Shown here: piece by piece, positions 48,064 through 57,712 of the stretch
Layout of the letters: each line of letters begins with the position of its first letter
Position numbering within the stretch: position 1 is the first letter of the stretch
Assembly (NCBI GenBank): GCA_025057975.1
Contig: JANWUV010000005.1
Span: forward strand, 175,993-239,992
DNA: 64,000 nucleotides
Reading direction: 5' to 3'
Source: Chloracidobacterium sp.
GTDB lineage: Bacteria > Acidobacteriota > Blastocatellia > Chloracidobacteriales > Chloracidobacteriaceae
Translations under genes and position numbers: made by a program
The notes under the pieces: generated by a model
What the model was told of the DNA's origin: nothing
Databases searched by the model: none
Seen by the model: only the letters and a program-made list of their open reading frames with translations

Positions 48064-48735
48064 ATGCCGAGAATCAATCTTGCCACAAGCGCGGTTACTG
48101 AACCGACGCCGACAACAGCGCCGGCGCCGGTTCGAGGGTTGGCCTTTATTGTTCTGGCGATTCTAGGTCTTTTAGTCGTGATCGTCGGTGGCATCGCTGA
48201 CTACTACTATTGCAACAACCGGAGGGAGCAGGCTAAAGCGCGCCTTGACCAGGCGAGAAAGAACAAGGCCGAGTTGGAGAAAGTTAAAAAAGAGCGTGAC
48301 GAGTACGAGCGAAAGAAAAAACTCCTTGAGACACGTCTGGAAATAATTAGGAAGCTTGACGCCGAGCGGCGCGGCCCGGTAGGGGTGATGTCTCAAGTCA
48401 ATGCGCGGATTCCGGCCGGCGTCCGTCTGGAACGCATCACACTGCGCGGCAACAACGTCACAATTGAAGGCGTTGTTGATCGAGTTGAAAAAGAAAAGGA
48501 GAGGAAGAATCGGGACATCATCACCGAGTTCGCCCAACAACTGGAGCTTCGCTCGAACGGCCTCTTTACGAATGTCAATCCAACCTTTCAGGAAACCGGC
48601 CAGACCATGCCGGACGCTACAGAGCAGCAGTCACTCAAGTTTACCATCGTCTGCGATTACAACCCGCCCCAGCCGGTAGCCCCGGCCAGCGCCGCCCAAA
48701 CGGCGCAAACCGGAACGGTGCAGACTGGGAAATAG
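48064..48735 (+). CDS. pilN: Type IV pilus inner-membrane platform protein PilN
   Basis: 223 residues. The N-terminal PRINLA motif binds PilM, then a single membrane segment (GLAFIVLAILGLLVVIVG), a long charged coiled coil (RREQAKARLDQARKNKAELEKV) and a periplasmic ferredoxin-like domain (IPAGVRLERITLRGNNVTIEG). It forms the platform with PilO. The start at 48064 gives the family N-terminus; 48058 (TTG) is an alternative. It lies 145 bases after pilM, a longer gap than expected for this operon, and no gene was recognised inside it. Confidence 0.92.
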   Translation: MPRINLATSAVTEPTPTTAPAPVRGLAFIVLAILGLLVVIVGGIADYYYCNNRREQAKARLDQARKNKAELEKVKKERDEYERKKKLLETRLEIIRKLDAERRGPVGVMSQVNARIPAGVRLERITLRGNNVTIEGVVDRVEKEKERKNRDIITEFAQQLELRSNGLFTNVNPTFQETGQTMPDATEQQSLKFTIVCDYNPPQPVAPASAAQTAQTGTVQTGK

Positions 48736-48750
48736 CCGAGGAGTCTTTGT

Positions 48751-49326
48751 ATGCTTGACCGATTGTGGCTACAGATTCTGATCGTCTTCGTTGGCGTCGG
48801 CGCCTTTCTTTTCCTTATTGATCAAATGTTTTGCGCCGGTCTCCGTACGGACGCCGACCGTGACGAGAAGGAAGCCCAAAAAATAGAGCGAGAAGTTCAG
48901 GAACTCGAAAACGTTCGGGTACAGCTCAACGACTACAAGAAAAAGATCGAAGAATACATGCGCGATTTGCAGGCATACCGCGCCAATATTCCGGAAGAAG
49001 TACGCTTGTCGGAAACATTGGCGCAGTTGCAAAAAATCGCACAGGCGCGGTCGGCTGTGGTGCGTGAGTTTCGTCCAGGCAATGTTCAGAAGCGGGGTTT
49101 TTACTACGAAAAGACAATCAGCGTCAAATCCGGTACCACCTATGACCAACTTGGCCAGCTTTTCGCCGACATTGCCGCTCTTCAGCGGATTGTGAAGGTG
49201 TCCGATGTGGAAATTCGTCAGGCAAGCGCCCAGACACCGAAACTGACGGTTGAGGCGAGTTACCAACTTACGACCTTCTTTGCTTCAGAACAGGATATCC
49301 TAAGTACAGAAGAAGAGCCGAAGTAA
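48751..49326 (+). CDS. pilO: Type IV pilus inner-membrane platform protein PilO
   Basis: 191 residues: N-terminal membrane segment (LQILIVFVGVGAFLFLI), coiled coil (AQKIEREVQELENVRVQLNDYKK), and a C-terminal periplasmic domain (IPEEVRLSETLAQLQKIAQ, FYYEKTISVKSGTTYDQL). PilO pairs with PilN in the inner membrane. It begins 15 bases after pilN. Confidence 0.93.
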   Translation: MLDRLWLQILIVFVGVGAFLFLIDQMFCAGLRTDADRDEKEAQKIEREVQELENVRVQLNDYKKKIEEYMRDLQAYRANIPEEVRLSETLAQLQKIAQARSAVVREFRPGNVQKRGFYYEKTISVKSGTTYDQLGQLFADIAALQRIVKVSDVEIRQASAQTPKLTVEASYQLTTFFASEQDILSTEEEPK

Positions 49327-49412
49327 GGTTTGGATCGAGGCAATTCGTTGGGGAAGCCTGAGAGCCTGGGTTGACTTGACGAGTCGAGGCTAAAAAAGTT
49401 GAGGAAAAGCCC

Positions 49413-50105
49413 ATGGATACCTATACTGGTTATCATCGTTACATGTGGCTGTTGATTGGTTTGCTGTGCCTTGCGACGCCAGCTCTGGGCCAGTCGCCTT
49501 CAGCAGTAGCGCAGAAGGCGACAGCTGGACTGCAGACGCCGCCTGACAGGCAGGGCGATAAGCCGCCGCAGGGGCCTCCGGCGGACACCATACCGACGAC
49601 CTACACTGGGACTGGGCGCGACCCGTTTCGCCGTCCGTCCAGTGATCCATTTCGGGACAGCGGCAAGCTCCGCGAGCCATTCCGGCCGCCCGTCACCGAC
49701 CTTCCCTATCCCGATTTCCCAACCCGTGAGGCGAAATGGCGTGAGATTCGAGACCGACGCTTGGATCAAGGGCAACCGCCGCCTGCTGAATCGGAGAAGT
49801 ACCTTGTAGAGGAGTTGACCGTGATAGGCATCTACTCAACTGAACGCGGCCTGGGCGCACTGCTCAAGGAGCGTCGGTCAGGGACGACCATGTTTGTGCG
49901 CGAGGGATCAAAGTTCTGGAATGGCTCGGTCAAGAAAATCGAACGCGCGCCACGGACGTTTGGCGTGGCCGACGCTCAGGTTGTGGGGCGGGTGGTGTGC
50001 TCTGAAATCATCGTTCGCAGCAACGGCCAGCTTGTCGAAAAGCAACGCTTCTTAGACTACATCCCGAAGGCTGCGTCCGGCGGCGCACCGACAGCGGCGC
50101 AATAG
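49413..50105 (+). CDS. pilP: Type IV pilus periplasmic protein PilP
   Basis: 230 residues. Signal sequence (MWLLIGLLCLATPALGQ), a long Pro/Gly/Arg-rich linker and a beta-rich domain from about residue 120 (YLVEELTVIGIYSTERGLGALLKE, TMFVREGSKFWNGSVKKIE) that matches PilP's PilQ-binding domain. It usually carries a lipidated cysteine, but none is in the right place here, so it may be secreted. It bridges PilN/O to PilQ. GAGGAAA precedes the ATG. Confidence 0.87.
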   Translation: MDTYTGYHRYMWLLIGLLCLATPALGQSPSAVAQKATAGLQTPPDRQGDKPPQGPPADTIPTTYTGTGRDPFRRPSSDPFRDSGKLREPFRPPVTDLPYPDFPTREAKWREIRDRRLDQGQPPPAESEKYLVEELTVIGIYSTERGLGALLKERRSGTTMFVREGSKFWNGSVKKIERAPRTFGVADAQVVGRVVCSEIIVRSNGQLVEKQRFLDYIPKAASGGAPTAAQ

Positions 50106-50229
50106 TTCGGACGGTTTGCTTGTTGTCCCGAAAAGCGGCGCTTGCCGACGGGACCAAACACAATCATCAAGTGGCTTGGTCAGGTTTCGACCGTTTTTCA
50201 ATTAGAGGATTCTTCATCGGAGGAGAGCT

Positions 50230-52857
50230 ATGAAACCCCTGCCGAAACGTTCCCGCGTCGGCGCGACGTTGCTCCTGCTGTGTGGCTTTGGAGGCTGCGG
50301 AGCAGCGCCGGTTCAGGGCTTTGCTGTTGCGCCGGAAACGGTTGTTGTCGCTACACTCGATATACGCTCGGATTCGACGCGCACAACGCGCGTACAACTC
50401 CAAAGCGCAGCCCGTTTGGATTACCATATCTCAAAGCCTGAACCATGCTTGGTAACGATTGAACTCTATGGCGCGGACACCTCAGCGCTGTTGCCGGAGT
50501 ACCGCATAGAACAAGGGTTGGTGTCGTCTGTTGTCGTTCGATCAGGCCTAAATGGCCGGAACACGGCTCGGCTGGATGTCGCACTGCGCGAGGCGTGCGA
50601 AGTGCGTTCGTACCTGCGTGACGACGCCAAGACCCTCGTGATCGAATTCGAACCGGCGAAGACAACCACCACGGAAGTGAAGCCAGCGTCTGTCGCTGGT
50701 GAGGCGGCTGGATCGGTTGCAACGCATAAAACAGCGACTCCTGTCCAGCCGGTCGTTTTGAGTCGGGCAGGCACGGCGCGTTCTGGAAAGCCCTCCAACG
50801 GAAAACCGCTGGCGCTCCACGCTTTGACGCTGGCTAAAGCAGGGCTGGCGACCGTCGCGGAACTCAAGCTGACGGCAAAGACAAAGCATAGCCACTTTCT
50901 CCTCCAAAACCCGGCGCGATTGGTAGTGGATTTGTTCGACACGGTGGCAACCGTCGAGAAGCGAATGCTGGCAGGCGATGACCGGCTGGTGGCCCGGATT
51001 CGCGTCGGAGCGCCGGACAGCCGTACAACTCGTGTGGTGTTTGATCTTAAGCAGACCGTCGCATACACCGTCTCCGAGTCAGACGCTGGGTTGGTAGTGC
51101 GTTTTACCGACGAGCAGCCCTCAGCGACAATGACGCCCACTGCGCCGACGGAAAAGGCAAGTAGTGAAGAGTCATCGCCCGCCTCTGCTGTGGCTTCGCC
51201 TGTGACTGAGCCGATCTCAACCGCAACGACGGCCGCTGAGTCGCCCTCAGCCAAGCGTTCAGCTGGCGTCAAACCGGAACCGGCGGCGCTCACCGTCCCC
51301 GCTGCACGGCGGGTCTCCGCCGAGCCGCTGGCGGGAGGAAAAGCAGCTTCCACCGCCGAAGCGATGACGCCCCCGGCTAATGCTCCGACGCCGGCCGCCG
51401 GACGGAAACCACAAGGTGGGCGCGGCGCACAATTCGGCGATCCTTCGTTCCAAGGCGACCCGGTAAGTCTGGACATCACCAATGTTGACCTGTCGGATAT
51501 TCTCCGGTTTATCTCGGACAACTACGATGTCAACTTTGTGTTGGATAAGTCCGTCGGCAAGGTGCCGGTGACGCTCAAAGTCAACCAGGTACCGTGGACG
51601 CAAGTGCTCGAATCCATTTTCCGGGCCAATCAGCTGACGTACCGCCGCGAAGGGATGATTGTTCGTGTGGCGACCGTCGCCGCCATCACGGCTGAAGAGC
51701 AGAATCGCCGTAACCAGCGGCTTCAGGAAATTTACAGCGCCCCAACGGTGACAGAATACTTCAAGCTGAAGTACGAGCGGGTTGACCAAGGTTCTGTACA
51801 GCAGCAAGCCGGCGGCGGGGCTGGACTCCAGAGTCCGAGTGGTCAGCCGATTGGCGGCATCTTGGGTGGAATCGGTTTTGTCGGAATCGTCCAGCAGGCG
51901 CTCTCTCCGGCCGGGCGAATTTCGATCAATCCCCGCACCAACACCGTCATCATCACCGACATTCCATCTTACTTGGAGCAGGTGCGGGATGTGATCGCGC
52001 GGTTGGATGTACCCGAACCGCAAGTGGAGATTGAAGCGCGGATCGTTTTTGCTTCGCGCAACTTTGCGCGCGAACTGGGTGTTCAGCTTTTCGCCGCCGC
52101 CCTCACGCGCCAGGGACGCGCCGCCGCTTTCTCAACGTCAGCAGGAACCTTTCTTCAGCCGAGGGGAGAGACGAGTCCCGGCGCAACGGAGTCTCTGATC
52201 CCCGGTCTGCTCATCGGCCCGCGTGCAGCACCCGGCATTTCAGGTGGTGGTTCGTCGGTGCTCGGCTTGACAACCGGGCCGATTGGGACCGGATTATTGT
52301 CGGCGACGCTCACCGCCAATGAACAGAAGGGAATTGCGAAGTCCATCGCCGCCCCGCGCGTGACAGTACTCAATAACGCACAAGCCACTATCGCCTCCGG
52401 TACACAGATTCCTTTCATTGCGACAGCCGGCGTTGGCGTGGCGCAAACAGTGACGTTCGTCAATGCGACCATTGGGTTGACCATCACGCCGCAGATCACG
52501 ACGGAGGGGAATGTACTGCTGACGGTGTCCGTCACTAACGACGCGCCCGGTCAGGTCATCAACGGCTTTACAAGCATTAGCCGTCGGACGGCGACAACCC
52601 AAGTCATCGTCCCGGACGGTGGAACAACGATCATCGGCGGCGTCCTCAACGATGTCGAAACCAGCGATGTCTTTCGGACGCCGGGCATTTCCAGCTTGCC
52701 GTTGTTGGGCGAGCTGTTCAAACGGCGCGCTTTGTCCCGTACAACTGGTGAACTGCTCTTCTTCATTACGCCACGGATTGGACGCGGCGAGAACATTTTG
52801 TCGGGCGGTGAACCGCCGGTTTCCCCACAACCCGCCGCGAGCGGAGGGCAACCGTGA
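50230..52857 (+). CDS. pilQ: Type IV pilus secretin PilQ
   Basis: 875 residues. Signal region with a Cys (GFGGCGA). Two AMIN domains lie in residues 30-135 (TTRVQLQSAARLDYHISKPE) and 200-300 (LKLTAKTKHSHFLLQNPARL), which bind peptidoglycan, with a long Ser/Ala/Thr/Pro linker at 300-400. An STN/N0 domain follows (DLSDILRFISDNYDVNFVLDKS) and then the secretin barrel ending VPDGGTTIIGGVL. It forms the outer-membrane pore for pilus fibres. GGAGG precedes the ATG by 6 bases. Confidence 0.93.
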   Translation: MKPLPKRSRVGATLLLLCGFGGCGAAPVQGFAVAPETVVVATLDIRSDSTRTTRVQLQSAARLDYHISKPEPCLVTIELYGADTSALLPEYRIEQGLVSSVVVRSGLNGRNTARLDVALREACEVRSYLRDDAKTLVIEFEPAKTTTTEVKPASVAGEAAGSVATHKTATPVQPVVLSRAGTARSGKPSNGKPLALHALTLAKAGLATVAELKLTAKTKHSHFLLQNPARLVVDLFDTVATVEKRMLAGDDRLVARIRVGAPDSRTTRVVFDLKQTVAYTVSESDAGLVVRFTDEQPSATMTPTAPTEKASSEESSPASAVASPVTEPISTATTAAESPSAKRSAGVKPEPAALTVPAARRVSAEPLAGGKAASTAEAMTPPANAPTPAAGRKPQGGRGAQFGDPSFQGDPVSLDITNVDLSDILRFISDNYDVNFVLDKSVGKVPVTLKVNQVPWTQVLESIFRANQLTYRREGMIVRVATVAAITAEEQNRRNQRLQEIYSAPTVTEYFKLKYERVDQGSVQQQAGGGAGLQSPSGQPIGGILGGIGFVGIVQQALSPAGRISINPRTNTVIITDIPSYLEQVRDVIARLDVPEPQVEIEARIVFASRNFARELGVQLFAAALTRQGRAAAFSTSAGTFLQPRGETSPGATESLIPGLLIGPRAAPGISGGGSSVLGLTTGPIGTGLLSATLTANEQKGIAKSIAAPRVTVLNNAQATIASGTQIPFIATAGVGVAQTVTFVNATIGLTITPQITTEGNVLLTVSVTNDAPGQVINGFTSISRRTATTQVIVPDGGTTIIGGVLNDVETSDVFRTPGISSLPLLGELFKRRALSRTTGELLFFITPRIGRGENILSGGEPPVSPQPAASGGQP

Positions 52858-53225
52858 CCTTTTCGGAGCTGCTCGAAGGCATCCTGCAACGGGTTGAGGG
52901 CAGCATCGGCATCGCCATCATGGGGCTTGACGGATTGGCCATTGAACATGTTCAAGCCCCATCCAAAATGGACTTGGGGGAGCGGGTAGCGTTGATTGCC
53001 ACGTCGCACGCGACACTCCTCCGCAACACCATGCGGATGTCGTCCGACACCGGCGTTGGTTCCCTCACTGAACTCACGCTCATGTCGGACGCTTTTTTAC
53101 TGGTCGTGCGTTTGATTGGGCGCGAGTACTTCATCATCATCGCCCTTAGCCCGGAAGGAAACATCGGACGCGCTCGCTTTGAGCTACGCAAAGCGCACTT
53201 GCTCCTCGAAAAAGAGTTCGTCTAG
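52854..53225 (+). CDS. Roadblock/LC7-domain protein
   Basis: 123 residues covering one Roadblock/LC7 fold (VEGSIGIAIMGLDGLAIEHV, MSDAFLLVVRLIGREYFIIIALSPEGNIGRARFELRKAHLLLEKEF). MglB, the GAP of the small GTPase MglA that sets pilus polarity in Myxococcus and Thermus, has this fold. It starts with GTG overlapping the pilQ stop codon by 4 bases, so it is translationally coupled to the pilus operon. No MglA is adjacent. A polarity role is inferred from context. Confidence 0.8.
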   Translation: MTFSELLEGILQRVEGSIGIAIMGLDGLAIEHVQAPSKMDLGERVALIATSHATLLRNTMRMSSDTGVGSLTELTLMSDAFLLVVRLIGREYFIIIALSPEGNIGRARFELRKAHLLLEKEFV

Positions 53226-53250
53226 CCTTATGCGCTCCAAACGCCGATGG

Positions 53251-53279
53251 AAAGCCTTCGCATTCGCGAAGGCTTTTTT
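53251..53279 (+). terminator. Rho-independent terminator of the pil operon
   Basis: AAAGCCTTCGC and GCGAAGGCTTT form an 11-bp stem with a 4-base loop, ending in a run of T. It lies 26 bases after the Roadblock gene and closes the pil transcript. Confidence 0.88.
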
Positions 53280-53314
53280 GTTGCAGCTCGGATAGGGACC
53301 GACACGAAAACCGT

Positions 53315-54736
53315 ATGACCGGCTACATCACGGGATTTGCCCAGGGTCAAGGCTTTACGCCGCCGCCCTTTTTCAAGCCACTCGGCCAAACCGGCCTATG
53401 GTGCCATCCGCTCGGCTTTGGCTGTTACCGCATCGAAGAAGACAATCCGGCGCACGAAGCGGCGCTGCGCGACTATTTGGCGCGCGGCGGCAACTTGATT
53501 GATACCAGCGCCAACTACACCGACGGCGGCGCGGAGCGAACTATTGGGCGCGTTCTCCGGGACGTTGATCGTGCTTCCGTCATCGTCGTGACGAAAGGCG
53601 GCTACATTCAGGGCGAGAATATGCGGCTGGCACAGCGCCGGAACTTCCCAGAGGTCGTCAAGTATGGCCCCGGCCTCTGGCATTGTATTCACCCGGAATT
53701 TCTGGCGACCCAGATTGAACGCAGCCGTGAGCGCATGGGCTTGGCGACGCTGGATGTTTTCCTGTTGCATAACCCCGAATACTTTCTCAACGCATGCAAA
53801 AAACGCGGCGTCACGGCGGCTGACCACGACGAGTTTTACCGTCGCATCCGGGAGGCGTTTGCTTTCCTTGAAACCCAAGTCGCCGCCGGTACGATTCGTT
53901 TCTACGGGATTTCTTCCAACAACTTTCCACTGCCGGCGGACGACCCAACCCAGACCAGCATTGCACGCTGTCTGGCGCAGGCGGAGGCTGTGACGCCCAA
54001 CCACCATTTCAGGGTCGTGCAGTTTCCGCTCAACCTGTTTGAAACCGGCGCTGCGACGGAAGCCAACAACGAAGGCCTGACGCCGCTGGCTTTTTGCGCA
54101 GCGAAAGGCATCGGTACGCTCGCCAACCGGCCGCTCAACGCCTTTACCCAACAACGAATGATCCGGCTGGCCGATTTCGCCGTCCAAAGCGAGCTGTCGT
54201 CTTTGGAATCGCTGGCGCACGCTCTGTCGCCTCTGCGGGCCCACGAGACGACGCTGACGACGGATTTCGGCCTTACACCCCCGGTAGGCGGCCTCGCCGG
54301 TCGGCTGTTGCAACTAGCGCCACAGCTCGATTCCGTGTTCGTTTGGGAGCAAAACGCCTACCAACTGGTCATCCTTCCGGTTCAGGAGTGGCTAAGCCAA
54401 GTTAAGCCGCCGTCTCACCGCCAAGCCGCTTTTGCGGTCTGGCGCGACCGGTTTATTGAGTTGGCGAATGAGGCGCTCACCATCCTCGCCGATTTCGCCG
54501 CCGCGCAGTCACAACGGCAATCCGACAGCGTACAGCGGCGGTTGGCGGCGGCTGGTTATGCGGACGACCGGCGAACCTTGAGCCAAATGGCCGTCAACAC
54601 GTTGCGGAGTTTGCCGAACTTGAGTTGCGTCTTGGTCGGCATGCGCCAGACGCGCTATGTGGCGGATATGTTTGAGGTCTTAGCGCTCCCGATGGTGGAC
54701 GGCGAGGCGATTTTGCGGTCTTTTGCAGTTGGGTAA
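53315..54736 (+). CDS. Aldo/keto reductase family protein (long form)
   Basis: 473 residues, longer than the usual 320. Catalytic tetrad parts are visible in LIDTSANYTDG (D, Y), VVTKGG (K) and VFLLHNPEYF (H), and the C-terminal GMRQTRYVADMFEVL fits the cofactor end. The N-terminus (FFKPLGQTGLWCHPLGFG) is typical. The middle (residues 270-370) is extended by a segment not common in AKRs. NADPH-linked reduction of an aldehyde or ketone is expected. It is convergent with the ATP-grasp gene. Confidence 0.82.
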   Translation: MTGYITGFAQGQGFTPPPFFKPLGQTGLWCHPLGFGCYRIEEDNPAHEAALRDYLARGGNLIDTSANYTDGGAERTIGRVLRDVDRASVIVVTKGGYIQGENMRLAQRRNFPEVVKYGPGLWHCIHPEFLATQIERSRERMGLATLDVFLLHNPEYFLNACKKRGVTAADHDEFYRRIREAFAFLETQVAAGTIRFYGISSNNFPLPADDPTQTSIARCLAQAEAVTPNHHFRVVQFPLNLFETGAATEANNEGLTPLAFCAAKGIGTLANRPLNAFTQQRMIRLADFAVQSELSSLESLAHALSPLRAHETTLTTDFGLTPPVGGLAGRLLQLAPQLDSVFVWEQNAYQLVILPVQEWLSQVKPPSHRQAAFAVWRDRFIELANEALTILADFAAAQSQRQSDSVQRRLAAAGYADDRRTLSQMAVNTLRSLPNLSCVLVGMRQTRYVADMFEVLALPMVDGEAILRSFAVG

Positions 54737-54754
54737 ACCCCGCAAGGCGTCATA

Positions 54755-56008
54755 TCACCGTCCAACAAAGGTCGGCGCGGTAACAGCCCCGTACTCGGTG
54801 CTCGTCTTCGATAAGCGCGTAAAAAAGCCCGCTGCGCCGCCACCCAAGACAAACACGCCATAGTTGGGAATCCAGCCCTCGGCGTCGGGCTGCGCTTCAA
54901 AAAAACGCTGCGCGACAAAATGTTCTGGAAGGGCCAACTCGACCGTCCGCTCCCAAACCTCCGGTGTGACGAACGGGCCGCAAACGGTTTCCTCCCCTTC
55001 GCACCCGTAGTCGCTTTTGAGCACCCACTGTTCCCGCTCATCAAGCAGCCGATCCGGCTCGATTTGCGTCATGCGATACGTTTCAGGGATAAAACGCCGA
55101 ATCAACGCCTGTGCTTCTGGTGAAAAGCGCGACATTTCCTCCCAAAAAAACGCAAACGAGAGCTTGTTTTGCGTGACGACCGCGCCGAACGGATTGACCA
55201 CCGTGACTTCGCCCTGCAAGTCGGCATCCAGCAGCGCCAGTAATGGCTCAGTCAGCGGCTCATCGTCGGGATAGCCCTCGGCGTCCGCCCAGACCGGAAG
55301 GCGTTCGCCCCACCAATCGGTCTTGTAGTGCCGCAGAATCAAATCCACCGGTTGACCCAGCAGCGCTACACCCGTCGGCGTCCGGCGCAAGTTGTAGGGC
55401 GAGCCAGTCACGACGCGGATATGCTCGGCTTCAAGCCAGCGCGAAAAAGCCGCAATCATGCACAGGTCTTCCGTCAGTTCGGTCGGATATACGATGCCAA
55501 CGCTTTCAAGCGGCGCGTCCGTTCGTTTGGCATGGCTTTCACGCAGCATGGCTGTAAAACGCGCTGGGAAGTCGGCGTTGGGATCCACGACGCCGGGATG
55601 CGCGTCCAGTCGAAGTCGGTTGAGCCATACCGCCTCCGGCTGGCCCGATGGCGTATCGCTGTTGAGTTCACAGCACCGGATGCTTCCATCCGTGCAGACA
55701 AACACATCCGCCCGCGCCATCCCGTGCCACAGCCCGCCTGATGCGCGCCACATCAGTTGCTGAAATGGCGTCAGACCGTAAAACATCGTGATGAAATCCG
55801 GCGCTTCCAGCAGGATTTCAACCAGTTCTTGGTGCAGGTATGTCACCGCTTCCGCCGCTTCCGCCAGCCGAACGGCCAGTTCCGGCGACAGAATGACGCC
55901 GTCCAACCGGAAACGCGGTTCGCCCCATAGCCACGGATCAGAAAGGACGCCGGTGGCGTATACGGCGCGTGCAAATTCGGCGTAGTCATCCATGCGGGTA
56001 TCGTCCAT
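54755..56008 (-). CDS. Circularly permuted ATP-grasp (glutathionylspermidine synthase-like) protein
   Basis: 417 residues. The layout matches the GSP synthase/YgiC type: DVFVCTDGSIRCCELNSDTPSGQPE near residue 110, VDLILRHYKTDWWGERL, and KSDYGCEGEETVCGPF near residue 340 with a final GYPDDEPLTEP loop. These enzymes make amide bonds using ATP. No peptidase or spermidine domain is attached. It lies 35 bases after bchZ on the same strand and probably belongs to the pigment operon, though no role in pigment synthesis is known. Confidence 0.72.
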   Translation of the reverse strand: MDDTRMDDYAEFARAVYATGVLSDPWLWGEPRFRLDGVILSPELAVRLAEAAEAVTYLHQELVEILLEAPDFITMFYGLTPFQQLMWRASGGLWHGMARADVFVCTDGSIRCCELNSDTPSGQPEAVWLNRLRLDAHPGVVDPNADFPARFTAMLRESHAKRTDAPLESVGIVYPTELTEDLCMIAAFSRWLEAEHIRVVTGSPYNLRRTPTGVALLGQPVDLILRHYKTDWWGERLPVWADAEGYPDDEPLTEPLLALLDADLQGEVTVVNPFGAVVTQNKLSFAFFWEEMSRFSPEAQALIRRFIPETYRMTQIEPDRLLDEREQWVLKSDYGCEGEETVCGPFVTPEVWERTVELALPEHFVAQRFFEAQPDAEGWIPNYGVFVLGGGAAGFFTRLSKTSTEYGAVTAPTFVGR

Positions 56009-56043
56009 GACGCAAAAATCAGGCTTGCGTCACGGATGATACC

Positions 56044-57609
56044 CTACCGCGCAAAGCGACGCGCAACATCGTCAATGATGTCCGGCGTGACTTCTCGAAT
56101 CCGACGCTGCACCGCTTCCCGTTCAGCCTCAATTCGCAGCTTTTTGCTTGCCGAAATGCGCACAAAAAACGGCACTTTCTTCAAAACAAGGTTCATGCGC
56201 TCAACAGCATCAGGTCGCCAAGTAATCTCGGCTTCCGGGATGGCCAGCGTGGTTTCTTCAGCCTGCTTGCGCTCAAGCCCTTCCACCGGCAGGTGGCGGA
56301 ACAAAATCTCAAACAGAAAGTTGCTGATTTCCTGCGCTAGATACACAACGCCGGCGTAGCCCATGAACGGCGTTCCTGTTGCGCGCCGGACGACCGGTCC
56401 TGGAAAAGACGCCGGGATGTAGCTTGTCAGCAACTCCAACTCGCTGATGTAGATTTTCTCATTGATTGAGCCGAACATCAGCATCGGCGGATCGTCAATG
56501 AGCGTCTGCCGAACGTCAATCGCGCTGTAGGCCAGCGGCCCTGACTTCGCCTGCCGCGAAGCCACCACTGTCGGCCGCATGCCGAACTCGTCCTGCAAAA
56601 CACGCCGCAAACCGTGGGCGTACGTCTCACCGGCGACGACGCCAAAGCTCGATGTACCGAAGAAATCCTGATGCGGACTACGCCACAGGTCCCAGAACGC
56701 CCGGAGCGTGGTTTGCTTTTCACGGGCGATGAACGCTTCCGCTTCGGACGTGCGCCCCAGCATCCGTCCCAGTTCACGCAGGAATTCCGTCGTGTCCTGA
56801 ATCCCGAACGGCGCATAGAGGTACGGCTTGTTCATGCGGGCGGCGAGACTGGCGCCGAACTCCTGATACATTACGATGCAGGCGTCACAGTCGTCCATCG
56901 TCGCCAAATCCTTGACGCGCGACCGAAATGGCATGACGCAGCCGACTTCCGCGCCGACGCCGCGCACCAGACGTTCAATTTCAGCCAGATCCGAGTAACT
57001 GTTGAAGCAGCCGTAGGTCGGGCCGATGATGGTCACGCGCGGCTTGGTGCGTGCGGCCGACGCCGCCCGGAGCGCCGCCGCGTCATAACCGGACGCCGCT
57101 AGCAGCCAGTCGCGGTTTTCATACAAGTACAACAACGCCGCGTCGCGTCCCTGCCATTCATCGTCTTGAAGCGCTCGGCTGTCAAACTGGGCGACGCCGT
57201 CACTGACGCTAAGGCCCGATTCAAAACCATCAGTGCTGATGAGTTCGCTTTCCTGCGTCGTTAGGACAATCGTGGCGCGGCGGCGCTCGTTGAGCGTCGA
57301 GCGTCCTTCCAGCGTCGTCCGCAAGATTGGGTTCGTGCCGTCAAGCGTGACTTCGCGTTCGGTGAAGTCGGTCGAGATGACATTCGGCAGGTTGGGGATG
57401 GTGTCGGTGTAGTTGAGAATTGAGGTGATCGGCAGCGTGTAGCATCCCACCGGGCCGTTGATGACCACCTGCAAGTCGGGCAGACACCCAAACGTAAACA
57501 GCGCTCCCCAGAACGCATTGCTGGTATCCACGTCGCGTTTGACGTTGAGCATGAGGCCGGCGCGAAGGGCGCTCTGGGCAAGGGTTTCAACTTCCTGTGA
57601 CAGCGGCAT
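56044..57609 (-). CDS. bchZ: Chlorophyllide a reductase subunit Z (3,8-divinyl/chlorin reductase)
   Basis: 521 residues. Nitrogenase-like subunit: the cluster-binding INGPVGCYTLPITSIL, then TIIGPTYGCFNSYSDLAEIERLV, YAPFGIQDTTEFLRELG, HQDFFGTSSFGVVAGETYAHG, PASFPGPVVRRATGTPFMGYAG and the BchZ-specific C-terminus VPFFVRISASKKLR. With BchX and BchY it reduces the chlorin ring to the bacteriochlorin of BChl a. BchB has a different C-terminus. The frame extends to 57735 but ATG at 57609 fits the family N-terminus; the exact start is uncertain. Confidence 0.92.
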   Translation of the reverse strand: MPLSQEVETLAQSALRAGLMLNVKRDVDTSNAFWGALFTFGCLPDLQVVINGPVGCYTLPITSILNYTDTIPNLPNVISTDFTEREVTLDGTNPILRTTLEGRSTLNERRRATIVLTTQESELISTDGFESGLSVSDGVAQFDSRALQDDEWQGRDAALLYLYENRDWLLAASGYDAAALRAASAARTKPRVTIIGPTYGCFNSYSDLAEIERLVRGVGAEVGCVMPFRSRVKDLATMDDCDACIVMYQEFGASLAARMNKPYLYAPFGIQDTTEFLRELGRMLGRTSEAEAFIAREKQTTLRAFWDLWRSPHQDFFGTSSFGVVAGETYAHGLRRVLQDEFGMRPTVVASRQAKSGPLAYSAIDVRQTLIDDPPMLMFGSINEKIYISELELLTSYIPASFPGPVVRRATGTPFMGYAGVVYLAQEISNFLFEILFRHLPVEGLERKQAEETTLAIPEAEITWRPDAVERMNLVLKKVPFFVRISASKKLRIEAEREAVQRRIREVTPDIIDDVARRFAR

Positions 57610-57712
57610 AGGTGAGACGCTCCCAATCAAGCGGGAATTGAAGACTTTCGGCGCAAGGCGCACGCCGTAACGGTGCGAGCAGGGCTGGGGAACGTCGCCC
57701 GTGAAATGGTTC

